From Cohnella sp. SGD-V74 (GTDB lineage Bacteria > Bacillota > Bacilli > Paenibacillales > Paenibacillaceae): a stretch of 64,000 nt of DNA. Below the pieces are notes generated by a model. It was not told the origin of the DNA, did no database searches, and saw only the letters and a program-made list of their open reading frames with translations. Positions 33,583-41,329 of the stretch are shown here, one piece after another; the first letter of the stretch is position 1; each line of letters starts with the position of its first letter. The stretch covers positions 372,001 to 436,000 of the forward strand of contig NZ_PVYW01000003.1 of the NCBI RefSeq assembly GCF_003001675.1, given 5' to 3'. The position numbers and the translations under genes are program-made.

Positions 33583-34311
33583 TCACGGAACGATAGCTTG
33601 AGGATCTCCGTCGATCCAGCGGTATTCCGGAGCACGCACGGGCACGTAATAGGATTCTTCGATCAAGACGCGCCGGAGATCTTCGTTCGGAGCCGGTTCC
33701 GTCCCCGTCTTCTTCGCCGCCGTCGCAATGTCGATGCCGTAGTCCGCGTACACTTTCCCTTGTTCGTCCACGAGCCAGTTCAGCGTCTGATTCGAAAACA
33801 TGCTGCGAACTCCCGGATCCTTCATGCCCAGCTTGGCAAAATCGACCGAGCGAAACCCGGGATACATCTCGTCTCCCGCGGCAAGGCGGTTGCCCTGCGA
33901 CGAGCGATATTGATCCATCTTCTTCTGCACGCCGTCCACCGCCTGGAACGCGGTCACGTCGAGCAGCCTGACGAGAGGCTTCGTCTCCTCGTTGACGACC
34001 AGAAACTGATAATTGCCGCCGTTCTCGAAAGCCGCGGAAGGAATATGGCCGATAAAACCCATTCTCTTAAGCTTGCCGAGATCGACTTTGTATTTCTCGT
34101 AGAGCGGAACCGTCTCGTCCGCGTTCTGGATCGGCAGCACGCCGGTCTGTTCCCGATAGCGGTCAACGGCGTCCTGGACCGTCAGCACCGCCTCTCTGGC
34201 CGTCGCGTCGTTGCGCGGCGTCCGGTCCTCCGGATAGAGACACCCCGTCAGAGCGACGAGCAGCAGCGCCGCAAGCGCCAATCCGGATGTTTGCCAAAAA
34301 CGAACTTTCAT
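33583..34311 (-). CDS. YphF-like lipoprotein
   Basis: 242 residues, ATG after GGGGGCTGACAA. Lipobox VALTGC with Cys24. The mature part (REAVLTVQDAVDRYREQTGV, FIGHIPSAAFENGGNYQFLV, EMYPGFRSVDFAKLGMKDPG) is of unknown function. Position between yphE/gpsA and spoIVA corresponds to B. subtilis yphF, which is also a lipoprotein; the relation is by position and general type. Secreted and membrane attached. Confidence 0.75.
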   Translation of the reverse strand: MKVRFWQTSGLALAALLLVALTGCLYPEDRTPRNDATAREAVLTVQDAVDRYREQTGVLPIQNADETVPLYEKYKVDLGKLKRMGFIGHIPSAAFENGGNYQFLVVNEETKPLVRLLDVTAFQAVDGVQKKMDQYRSSQGNRLAAGDEMYPGFRSVDFAKLGMKDPGVRSMFSNQTLNWLVDEQGKVYADYGIDIATAAKKTGTEPAPNEDLRRVLIEESYYVPVRAPEYRWIDGDPQAIVP

Positions 34312-34333
34312 TTGTCAGCCCCCTGTATTCCCT

Positions 34334-34693
34334 CTAACTCCACCAATCGTCCTCCTGCTGCTGTTCCGCCAGCTTCTTGCGAATCGCCGCCTTAAGCGGG
34401 TCTTCGGGCACGGTTACGGTGACGTCTCCCTGCGCTCGCGCCTGGCACGACAGTCGAACGCCCTCGGACAGCAGCGAGCCCAGCTTGCGAATCTCGGCCT
34501 GCGTCGGCGGGCTCAGCGAAGCCGCCTGCTCGGCCGACACGTTCACCTTGCACATCAGACAGCCGGCCACTCCTCCGCAGCGCGTGCGAATCGAGACGCC
34601 GGCCCGGCGCGAAGCTTCCAGCAGCGTCGATCCGGGTCGGACGGATACGCTCCGCCCGTCAGGCTCGAACGCGACTTCATGCCGCCGGGTCAC
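34334..34693 (-). CDS. 2Fe-2S ferredoxin-like protein
   Basis: 119 residues. Cysteines at 39, 45, 48 (RCGGVAGCLMC) and 83 (LSCQA) fit a plant-type [2Fe-2S] cluster, although the first spacing is five residues rather than the common four. A charged C-terminal tail (KAAIRKKLAEQQQEDDWW) extends past the domain. The start overlaps the stop of the nucleotidyltransferase gene by four bases. The redox partner is unknown. Confidence 0.85.
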   Translation of the reverse strand: MTRRHEVAFEPDGRSVSVRPGSTLLEASRRAGVSIRTRCGGVAGCLMCKVNVSAEQAASLSPPTQAEIRKLGSLLSEGVRLSCQARAQGDVTVTVPEDPLKAAIRKKLAEQQQEDDWWS

Positions 34694-35304
34694 GGCCCTT
34701 CCTCCCCAGAAGCGGACGCTTCCGCGAGCCGAAGCGCCTGTTCGGCCACTTGCGGAGCCAGCCGGTTCCGTTCCAGAAGCGTCCGCAGCTTCGGCAGATG
34801 TCTGCCCGGTTCCGCAGCAATCAGCTTGCCCGCGAGCTCCGCCCGATCCGGCCGCTCCCGAAGCAAATTAAAGATCAGCTCGTGTCCGAGCGGAACGACC
34901 GGCAGAGCGACAGCGCCCATCTCGATTCGGTCGCATGCCGGGTACAGAATCTCTCTCACTTCCGTCATATACACCGATTCCTTCGCCGACACGCGAAATC
35001 CGCCGACCAGCTCGACCATCGCCCCCGCTATCCGGTAATGCGACAGCGTGGAACGGTATCGGTCCGTCACGCTGTTCTCCGGAACGTCCAATTCGTAAGC
35101 GGCAAGCAGACGATGGGCAAGCCCGACGTCCTGTTCGTCGACGTAAATGTCGAGATCCCGAGGCGGCCGTCCCAGGTCCGCCCCCCGGAGCGCCAGCCCC
35201 GTGCTGCCTCCGACCACGTAGCGGACTTCCCCGCTACCAAGCGCCGAGGCCAGCTCGGCCAAGGCGTCTATCGGAACATCGCTCTCCATAACGGCCACTT
35301 CCAT
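34690..35304 (-). CDS. Nucleotidyltransferase-fold protein
   Basis: 204 residues. The N-terminal half shows the minimal nucleotidyltransferase motif VVGGSTGLALRG followed by RPPRDLDIYVDE, giving the GGS and D-x-D residues for metal and nucleotide binding. The C-terminal half is helical. Similar proteins are often annotated as AbiEii-like toxin or tRNA-nucleotidyltransferase-like, but no antitoxin is seen here. It sits between two ferredoxin genes. Met6 is an alternative start; neither ATG has a strong ribosome site, so coupling to the upstream gene (six bases away) is likely. Confidence 0.7.
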   Translation of the reverse strand: MEVAVMESDVPIDALAELASALGSGEVRYVVGGSTGLALRGADLGRPPRDLDIYVDEQDVGLAHRLLAAYELDVPENSVTDRYRSTLSHYRIAGAMVELVGGFRVSAKESVYMTEVREILYPACDRIEMGAVALPVVPLGHELIFNLLRERPDRAELAGKLIAAEPGRHLPKLRTLLERNRLAPQVAEQALRLAEASASGEEGP

Positions 35305-35310
35305 TCTGAC

Positions 35311-35604
35311 TTAGAAATACGTTTTGTTAACGGCTTTAATAACGCCTTCCCGTTCGACGATCGCCTGGCATCCGAGCCGGTAGCCGGCGTCCAGTTCATC
35401 CGGACCGAGCCGGTCCCACTCCGCGTCGCTCGACTCCGAGAGCAGCTCCGCCCCCTCCTGCACAATGCAGCGGCATCTCGCGCAAGTGCCCCTGGAGCAA
35501 TTGAATTGCCAGTCTATGGACGATTCCTGGGCGATCTTGAGCAGGCTTTTGCCGATTTGCGTTTCGACGGATTTCGTGAGGGTTCGTCCCGTTAAAGTAA
35601 TCAT
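35311..35604 (-). CDS. 2Fe-2S ferredoxin
   Basis: 97 residues from the ATG at 35604; longer readings upstream overlap the yphE-like gene. Cluster ligands Cys36, Cys41, Cys44 (CSRGTCARC) and Cys79 (LGCQA) show the standard C-x4-C-x2-C pattern, with a further Cys46. A second ferredoxin gene lies 620 bp downstream. Probably a low-potential electron carrier; partner unknown. Confidence 0.88.
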   Translation of the reverse strand: MITLTGRTLTKSVETQIGKSLLKIAQESSIDWQFNCSRGTCARCRCIVQEGAELLSESSDAEWDRLGPDELDAGYRLGCQAIVEREGVIKAVNKTYF

Positions 35605-35633
35605 GCTAGCCGACCCCGTTTCAATAATAAGCG

Positions 35634-35852
35634 CTATATAATAGAAATTAGACCGCAGATCATGCCGTAGATCAGCACGACGACCGCGATGAGCGTAAGC
35701 ACCAGGCGGACCCAGCCCTTCGTCTTGTTGCGGGCGTATGTAATAATAAGAGCCGCGATGACCATCAGTCCGATTCCGACGAACGACATCCACATCTTGC
35801 TCATCGGATCCAGCTTGGCCGCCGCATAGGCTTGAAGCATAAGAACCATCAT
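35634..35852 (-). CDS. YphE-like small membrane protein (DUF2768)
   Basis: 72 residues, ATGATG after GGGAGG. Two membrane segments (FVGIGLMVIAALIITYA and LVLTLIAVVVLIYGMICGLI) separated by a short basic loop ARNKTKGWVR. Size, topology and place near gpsA and spoIVA match B. subtilis YphE. Likely expressed during sporulation, but no promoter was recognised. Confidence 0.8.
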   Translation of the reverse strand: MMVLMLQAYAAAKLDPMSKMWMSFVGIGLMVIAALIITYARNKTKGWVRLVLTLIAVVVLIYGMICGLISII

Positions 35853-35942
35853 TTGTCGCCTCCCTCTCCCAATCCGCTCAAATGCTTTATATTATACCAT
35901 TCGACACGAAAGATGACAAAAGACGAGCCTCCGAAGTCGAAA

Positions 35943-35986
35943 GAAAACCCGCGCGCGCCAGCTTCGGCAAGCGGCGACACGCGGGC
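35943..35986 (-). terminator. Terminator after the SpoVIF-like gene
   Basis: CCCGCG(TGT)CGCC/GGCGCGCGCGGG strong GC stem followed by TTTTCTTTC on the minus strand, four bases past the stop codon. Confidence 0.85.
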
Positions 35987-35989
35987 AAG

Positions 35990-36262
35990 TTACTTCTTGA
36001 TCATCATTTTGACGAGCGACTCCAGGCTGTTCAGGTTCATCCCGCTTTTCTTCACGGTGCTGATGATCTCCTTGACCGTCTCGTCGGACACCGGAATGTT
36101 CGCCATCGCGGACACTTGCTTGATCAGCTGCTTCATCTGCGCGTCGCTCTGCATCGTGCCGGGCGTCACGCCGCCCGCGATTTTTTTGATCGATTTCTCG
36201 GAAATGTTTTTGCCGGCTTTCTTGTTGACCGCGCCAAGCAGATCCTTCGGAAATTTGTCCAT
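35990..36262 (-). CDS. Stage VI sporulation protein F-like protein
   Basis: 90 residues, ATG after GGAGGGGAAGC. Sequence pattern (VNKKAGKNISEKSIKKIAGG, MKQLIKQVSAMANIPVSDET, VKEIISTVKKSGMNLNSLES, LVKMMIKK) is of the small helical SpoVIF type, in which the C-terminal LxxLxKMI block is conserved. In B. subtilis SpoVIF is needed for late coat assembly. Adjacent spoIVA and YIEGIA genes support a sporulation role. It could also be an unrelated small helical protein. Confidence 0.72.
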   Translation of the reverse strand: MDKFPKDLLGAVNKKAGKNISEKSIKKIAGGVTPGTMQSDAQMKQLIKQVSAMANIPVSDETVKEIISTVKKSGMNLNSLESLVKMMIKK

Positions 36263-36346
36263 GCTTCCCCTCCTCCGGGTATTTGCACTGCATCCTATGA
36301 GGAGAAAAACGGGAAGGTGTGGGCGATTCTCATTTCCTTGCGGACA

Positions 36347-37396
36347 TTAACCCAACGTGCGGCCGCGGCGGACTTCCGAAGCGACCTCTTCGATCTCGTG
36401 CGTCTTCACGCGCCCCATCAGCGCCTCCACCGCCTGTCCCGGAGGCCGGCCTTCGAACAGCACGGCGTACAGCTGGTCCGTGATCGGCATTTCGACGCCG
36501 TGGCGACGGGCGAGCACGTGCGCCGATTTCGTCGTCCGGACGCCCTCGACGACCATCCCCATCCGCTCCAGCACTTCGTCCAGGGGCAATCCCTGAGCGA
36601 GCATGGAGCCCGCCCGCCAGTTGCGGCTGTGCTGACTCGTGCAGGTAACGATCAAGTCCCCGACGCCGGCGAGCCCCGCGAACGTAAGCGTATTGGCTCC
36701 CATCGCTTCGCCCAGCCTGGCGATCTCCGCCAAGCCGCGCGTAATCAGCGCCGCTTTGGCATTGTCGCCGTAGCCGAGTCCGTCCGACAGCCCCGCTCCC
36801 AGCGCGATGATGTTTTTGATCGCTCCGGCCGTCTCGACCCCGACGCTGTCCGGATTCGTATAGACGCGGAAATACGAGCTGTTCATGAACAAATCCTGGG
36901 CCGCCTCCGCACAGGCGATCTCCTTGGCCGCAACGACGATCGTCGTCGGGTGCCGCCGAATGACTTCCTCCGCGTGGCTTGGTCCCGACAGGACGACGAT
37001 ATGCTGCTCGGAACGGCCCAGCTCCTCCGACAGCACGGTGGACATCCGTTTTAAGCTGTCGGTTTCGAAGCCTTTGGTCGCATGGATAACAAGGGCGTCC
37101 TCACGTATGTAACCCGCCGCCTGCCGGGCGACGTCGCGCATCGCCGAAGACGGGGACACGAACAGAACCGCCTCCGCGTCTTGAACGGCTTCCGCCATAT
37201 CGGTCGTCGCCGCGATGCCCTCCGGAATTTCCGCGCCGGGAAGAAACTTCTCGTTGCGGCGAAGCCGGTTGATTTCGTCGGCTTGCGCCGGATTGCGCGT
37301 CCAGAGCAGGACGCGATGTCCATTGTCCGCGAGTACGCGAGCGAGCGCCGTTCCCCAGCTTCCCGCCACGAGGACGGCCACTTTCTTAAGCGCCAT
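36347..37396 (-). CDS. gpsA: Glycerol-3-phosphate dehydrogenase [NAD(P)+]
   Basis: 349 residues from the ATG at 37396 (GGGTGA upstream), overlapping the end of plsY by 11 bases. Makes sn-glycerol 3-phosphate for phospholipid synthesis. Motifs: FVSPSSAMRDVA, IHATKGFE, LSGPSHAEEV, ETAGAIKNIIALGAGLSDGLGYGDNAKAAL with the catalytic Lys, and GLAGVGDLIVTC. The dinucleotide loop reads VLVAGSWGTAL where the family has GAGSWGTAL: the first Gly is Val (codon GTG). Otherwise the gene is intact. Next to plsY, the step that uses glycerol 3-phosphate. Confidence 0.94.
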   Translation of the reverse strand: MALKKVAVLVAGSWGTALARVLADNGHRVLLWTRNPAQADEINRLRRNEKFLPGAEIPEGIAATTDMAEAVQDAEAVLFVSPSSAMRDVARQAAGYIREDALVIHATKGFETDSLKRMSTVLSEELGRSEQHIVVLSGPSHAEEVIRRHPTTIVVAAKEIACAEAAQDLFMNSSYFRVYTNPDSVGVETAGAIKNIIALGAGLSDGLGYGDNAKAALITRGLAEIARLGEAMGANTLTFAGLAGVGDLIVTCTSQHSRNWRAGSMLAQGLPLDEVLERMGMVVEGVRTTKSAHVLARRHGVEMPITDQLYAVLFEGRPPGQAVEALMGRVKTHEIEEVASEVRRGRTLG

Positions 37397-38003
37397 GAGG
37401 TTCACCCTTTTTGCCGCTGCCGAGTTTATTTTCCGTGCCGTTGATCAGCTTCACGATATTTTTGCGGTGCCGGACGATCGCCAGCACGGCTACGACGAGC
37501 GCGCCCCACAGGAACGCCGGATCCTTGTCGAACACAAAAACGAAGATCGGAAGCAATACGGCGAAAACCATCGATCCGAGCGATACGTACCGGGTCAGCG
37601 CAATGACGAGAATGGCGGCGATGCCGGCGATCAGCGTCGGAAGGAACGCCCATACGACCAATGCGCCGATCGTCGTGGCGATCCCCTTGCCGCCCTTGAA
37701 CCGGAAGTAGATCGGCCAGTTGTGGCCCCCGATCGCGGCCAAGCCGCATGCGACTTCCACGGCCGCATTCCCTTCCCCGAGCCACAGGCCGATGAGCACG
37801 CCCGCCGAGCCTTTGGCGATGTCCAGCAGGAAGACGGCGATGGCCGGCCCCTTGCCCAGCACGCGCAAGGTGTTCGTCGCTCCCGCGTTGCCGCTGCCGT
37901 GCTCCCGGATATCGATCTTCTTGAGCCAGCGGGCGGCAAGAATGCTGAATGAGATCGAGCCGAGCAAATAACTGACGATAATCGCGATAATCGTGTTTAA
38001 CAC
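37386..38003 (-). CDS. plsY: Acyl-phosphate:glycerol-3-phosphate acyltransferase
   Basis: 205 residues, five membrane segments. The three conserved blocks are present: GSISFSILAARWLKKIDIRE with SGNAGATNTLRVLG (glycerol-phosphate binding), and GHNWPIYFRFKGGKGIAT, and HRKNIVKLINGTENKLG at the end. Transfers acyl from acyl-phosphate to glycerol 3-phosphate at the membrane. PlsX is not in the window; PlsC is at 42711-43298. Confidence 0.96.
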   Translation of the reverse strand: MLNTIIAIIVSYLLGSISFSILAARWLKKIDIREHGSGNAGATNTLRVLGKGPAIAVFLLDIAKGSAGVLIGLWLGEGNAAVEVACGLAAIGGHNWPIYFRFKGGKGIATTIGALVVWAFLPTLIAGIAAILVIALTRYVSLGSMVFAVLLPIFVFVFDKDPAFLWGALVVAVLAIVRHRKNIVKLINGTENKLGSGKKGEPHGA

Positions 38004-38015
38004 GTACGGTCTCCC

Positions 38016-39338
38016 CTATTCTTGATCGGACTTCTTGCGGGTGAACAGCCTCAGCGGCGTGCCCTCGAACGCGAATGCCGCCCGAATCTTGTTCTCCAAA
38101 TAACGCTCATAAGAGAAATGCATCAATTCGGGGTCGTTGACGAATATGAGCATCGTCGGCGGTTTGACGGCAATCTGCGTCGCGTAGTTGATGCGCAGCC
38201 TGCGTCCTTTGTCCGTCGGAGGAGGGTTGATCGCGATCGCGTCGCTCAAAATGTCGTTCAGCACGTTCGTCGGCACGCGAAGCGCATGCTGCTCGGCCAC
38301 GTGATTGATGACAGGGAACAGCTTCGTCAGACGCTGCTTCGTGAGCGCGGACAGAAATACGACCGGGGCGTAAGTCATGAACAGAAACTGCTCGCGGATC
38401 GAGTTCGTAAAATGCTGCATCGTCTTGTCGTCCTTCTCGACGACATCCCACTTGTTCACGACGAAAATGGCGGCTTTGCCGTTCTCGTGCGCATAGCCTG
38501 CAATATGTTTGTCCTGCTCGATGATGCCTTCTTCCCCGTTGATGACGACCAGCACGACGTCCGCGCGCTCAATCGCCTGCATCGCCCGCATGACGCTGTA
38601 TTTCTCCGTCGATTCGTACACTTTGCCGCGCTTGCGCATGCCGGCCGTATCGATCAGCACGTATTTCTGGCCGTCCTTCTCGAACGGGGTATCGATCGCG
38701 TCGCGCGTCGTGCCGGCGATGTTGCTGACGATGACGCGCTCTTCTCCGAGAATCGCGTTCACGAGCGACGACTTGCCGACGTTGGGCCGACCGATCAGCG
38801 CCACCTTGATGACGTCGTCGTTGTATTCCTGGTCTTCCTTAACGGGAAGCTTGCTCACCGCCGCGTCGAGCAAATCCCCGATTCCCGTCCCGTGCGAGCC
38901 GGACAGCGGCAGCGGATCTCCGAAGCCGAGCGAGTAGAACTCGTAAATATCGTCCATGCGCTGCAGGTTATCGACCTTGTTCACGCCGAGCACGATCGGC
39001 TTGCGCGACCGGAACAGCATCTGCGCCACTTCTTCGTCCGCGTTGGTGACACCGGCCTTGGCGTCGACCATGAATATAATGACGTCGGCTTCCTCGATGG
39101 CGAGCTCCGCCTGCATTCTCACGGAACGCAGCAAGCTGTCCTCGCCGTCGATCTCGATGCCTCCGGTGTCGATAATGTTGAAGGAACGCCCGTTCCATTC
39201 GCCCGTCCCATACAGACGGTCTCTCGTGACGCCCGGCTTGTCTTCGACGATCGCCAGTCTGTCGCCGATGATCCGGTTAAAAATCGTAGATTTGCCGACG
39301 TTAGGCCGCCCTACGATCGCAATAATCGGTCTTGCCAT
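38016..39338 (-). CDS. der: Ribosome-associated GTPase Der (EngA)
   Basis: 440 residues from the ATG 11 bases after GAGGAG; a GTG four codons earlier is too close to that site. Two tandem GTPase domains: GRPNVGKST at 9-17, DTGGIE, NKVD; then GRPNVGKSS near 183, [14 protein letters not shown], and a C-terminal KH-like domain ending [11 protein letters not shown]. Needed for 50S subunit maturation. The leader sequence AGGAGTGG-AAACCA is complementary to the candidate small RNA at 4434 (see findings). Confidence 0.97.
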   Translation of the reverse strand: MARPIIAIVGRPNVGKSTIFNRIIGDRLAIVEDKPGVTRDRLYGTGEWNGRSFNIIDTGGIEIDGEDSLLRSVRMQAELAIEEADVIIFMVDAKAGVTNADEEVAQMLFRSRKPIVLGVNKVDNLQRMDDIYEFYSLGFGDPLPLSGSHGTGIGDLLDAAVSKLPVKEDQEYNDDVIKVALIGRPNVGKSSLVNAILGEERVIVSNIAGTTRDAIDTPFEKDGQKYVLIDTAGMRKRGKVYESTEKYSVMRAMQAIERADVVLVVINGEEGIIEQDKHIAGYAHENGKAAIFVVNKWDVVEKDDKTMQHFTNSIREQFLFMTYAPVVFLSALTKQRLTKLFPVINHVAEQHALRVPTNVLNDILSDAIAINPPPTDKGRRLRINYATQIAVKPPTMLIFVNDPELMHFSYERYLENKIRAAFAFEGTPLRLFTRKKSDQE

Positions 39339-39462
39339 GTTGGTTTCCACTCCTCAATAGATCCGGCCGTCCTCTTGCATGGGCGTCGGTATCTGAAACA
39401 ATCGCAAATTTCATCATACCAAAAATCGGGCGGCTTGGCTAACGGATATTGCCATTTTCGAG

Positions 39463-39642
39463 CTATTCCCGCTCTACGATAATGAACAAGTCTTCGTTGA
39501 TCGTGTGGGCCGCGCAGTCCAAAATCTTCTCCAACAGATGAGCGACCTTCTGCAATCCTTCCCTGTCCGCCGCGTAGAAGATCGGAGCTCCGCCTCCGAC
39601 CTCCTCGCGTCTGGTCGTCACGATGCCTACGATTCTAGCCAT
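39463..39642 (-). CDS. YIEGIA capping-complex subunit-like small protein, 59 residues
   Basis: ATG with GGAGGAGGCGG upstream, overlapping the end of the YIEGIA gene by eight bases. Sequence begins MARIVGIVTTRREEVGGGAP and continues IFYAADREGLQKVAHLLEKI with an acidic end (FIIVERE). Such tiny proteins are regularly found just after YIEGIA-family genes in spore formers. Its role is inferred from that association; direct evidence is not visible. Confidence 0.78.
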   Translation of the reverse strand: MARIVGIVTTRREEVGGGAPIFYAADREGLQKVAHLLEKILDCAAHTINEDLFIIVERE

Positions 39643-40558
39643 TGGATTCCGCCTCCTCCAAGCTCTTGCGGTTCGCCTTCGTCGGCTTGCGCACGGCCGC
39701 TTCCAGCAGCGGCACGCCGCTTACCGCCTCGTAGGCTTTGTCCGCGTCCTTCTCCCGGGGCAGCACGAGCAGTCCCAGCTGTCCCGTGCGCAAGCCGAGC
39801 TTGGCAATCGGGAGAAGTCCCGGATCGCCGTCGTCGCGGTACACGCCGAGCCGGGTCGACACGTCGTGCAGAATCGCCTGGCGCTGTCCGAGATTGGCGA
39901 TCGTCACCCGGGCGTCGTCGCTCCTGGGCGTCAGGATGAAGCCCATTCCCTGCTCGCGGATAATGTCCCTGTTCTCGTCCAGGCCGACGTTCATCATGTA
40001 GATGTCGCCGACGTACAGGTTCGGTCCGTCCAGCTTGATCGGGGCTATCTCCACGCGGGCGATGTGGGAAATTCGCTTCCCTCTCATAAACAAGTGGGAG
40101 ATCACAAGGGACAGGACGCCGGCGGTCAGCCCTGCCCACCAGACGATCCATTGGGCGAACAGACTGGTCAGCAGCGCGGTGACGATCGCCAAGTAGTTGC
40201 GCCCCTCGAACACAACCGCAATGCCTTCGATATAGGCGGCTCCCCGCGGGACAAGCTCCAGATCGTCGATCGCCGACAGCGTGTTGCGCTCCATGTTGCG
40301 AACTTCGCGGAACTGTTGGGCCGCAAGCGACAAAAACGTAATCGCCGTGTAATCCTTGTTGAACAAAGCGGGAACGGCGACCGCTCCGAGCGCGCCGGCG
40401 ATCAGACCGAGCGCCAGATGAATGATTTTGCCGTGCGGATACGCCGGGTATTGCCGATAGTCGCTGCGCAGCATGGCGATCCGGGCGAGCATGCCGAAAG
40501 CCGTCCCCATCGCGACGGCGGTCAGCTCTTTATGTGAATGCAGCCAGTCCAGCATCAT
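39635..40558 (-). CDS. YIEGIA-family membrane protein
   Basis: 307 residues from the ATGATG after GAGGAGGAC. The naming motif is present in GAAYIEGIAVVFEGRNY near 108-124. About five membrane segments (TAVAMGTAFGMLARIAML, IIHLALGLIAGALGAVAVPA, YLAIVTALLTSLFAQWIVWW, AGVLSLVISHLFM) are followed by a soluble C-terminal part that begins with HIARVEIAPIKLDGPNLYVG. Corresponds in position to B. subtilis YphB/SeaA, linked to spore envelope formation. Start overlaps the stop of the upstream membrane gene. Confidence 0.88.
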   Translation of the reverse strand: MMLDWLHSHKELTAVAMGTAFGMLARIAMLRSDYRQYPAYPHGKIIHLALGLIAGALGAVAVPALFNKDYTAITFLSLAAQQFREVRNMERNTLSAIDDLELVPRGAAYIEGIAVVFEGRNYLAIVTALLTSLFAQWIVWWAGLTAGVLSLVISHLFMRGKRISHIARVEIAPIKLDGPNLYVGDIYMMNVGLDENRDIIREQGMGFILTPRSDDARVTIANLGQRQAILHDVSTRLGVYRDDGDPGLLPIAKLGLRTGQLGLLVLPREKDADKAYEAVSGVPLLEAAVRKPTKANRKSLEEAESNG

Positions 40559-41184
40559 GATCTTTGTCCTCCTCTTCGCCCGCCCGATCTGACCGCCCAT
40601 TTTCTTCCCTGCTCGCCCGCCGCCTTCGCGAACGTCGTCCACAGCCTGGCGCAGAGAATTGCGATCCACCACGCCTGCAGTCCCTCATCCGGGGCGCCGG
40701 CCGGAAGCGTATCCGCCTGAGCCCGCAGAAGTGCGTGAGCGACTTCATTCATGATCAGGCAGACCGACACCGCTACCGCCTGTTCAGACGCGGAGCGGAG
40801 CAGCAGACCGGCCAGCCAGCCGATCAGCGCGGCGATCGCCCAAGACGATCCGTCCGGCTCGAAGCCGGAAGGGATGAAAATCAATCTCCCGGCCAATATC
40901 GCGACCGATCCGATCAGCAGCCCCCCGGATGCGGACGTCCATCTTCTGGCCGCCGGCATCCGCGCGCCAGCCAGCACGGCGGAAAACAGCGTCCATACCC
41001 ACGCCCCGTTCACCGATATGTCTTCGGTGATCGTTACTTTTCCAAGCCACGCCAAAGGCCATACCGCCAGGAACAAGCCTGCCGCCCAACCGGGCAAATC
41101 TTCGGTCGTCTCTTCCCTCCAGCCGCTCCACCACAAGATCGCAGCGACCAGCCACAGAAATGCGGCGCCGTACAGTGGCGACAT
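40555..41184 (-). CDS. YphA-like membrane protein
   Basis: 209 residues from the ATG after GGAGGTGGAG; a longer reading upstream lacks a ribosome site. About six membrane segments (LYGAAFLWLVAAILWWSGW, AAGLFLAVWPLAWLGKVTIT, WVWTLFSAVLAGA, GGLLIGSVAILAGRLIFIPS and others) and a basic C-terminus. Place next to the YIEGIA gene is like B. subtilis yphA. Function unknown, perhaps sporulation related. Confidence 0.72.
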   Translation of the reverse strand: MSPLYGAAFLWLVAAILWWSGWREETTEDLPGWAAGLFLAVWPLAWLGKVTITEDISVNGAWVWTLFSAVLAGARMPAARRWTSASGGLLIGSVAILAGRLIFIPSGFEPDGSSWAIAALIGWLAGLLLRSASEQAVAVSVCLIMNEVAHALLRAQADTLPAGAPDEGLQAWWIAILCARLWTTFAKAAGEQGRKWAVRSGGRRGGQRS

Positions 41185-41281
41185 CTCTCCACCTCCAGTC
41201 TGTAGTATGCGCCTTACGGACAGTAAAACATGCCCTCGACGACCCATTCGACTTCCGCGCCTTCCGAGCGCACAACGCAAA

Positions 41282-41312
41282 GAGGAGCCATCCCGCAATG
41301 GGACGGCTCCTC
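41282..41312 (-). terminator. Terminator after the S1-domain gene
   Basis: GAGGAGCCGTCCC-ATTGC-GGGATGGCTCCTC, a 13-bp stem with one wobble, followed by TTTGCGTT; strong stem, weak T run on the minus strand. Confidence 0.7.
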
Positions 41313-41329
41313 CGATAAAACGATGACGA

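Noticed and set aside
34690-35304. Toxin-antitoxin system with the nucleotidyltransferase
   Set aside because: The neighbours are ferredoxins; no HEPN or HTH partner is present.
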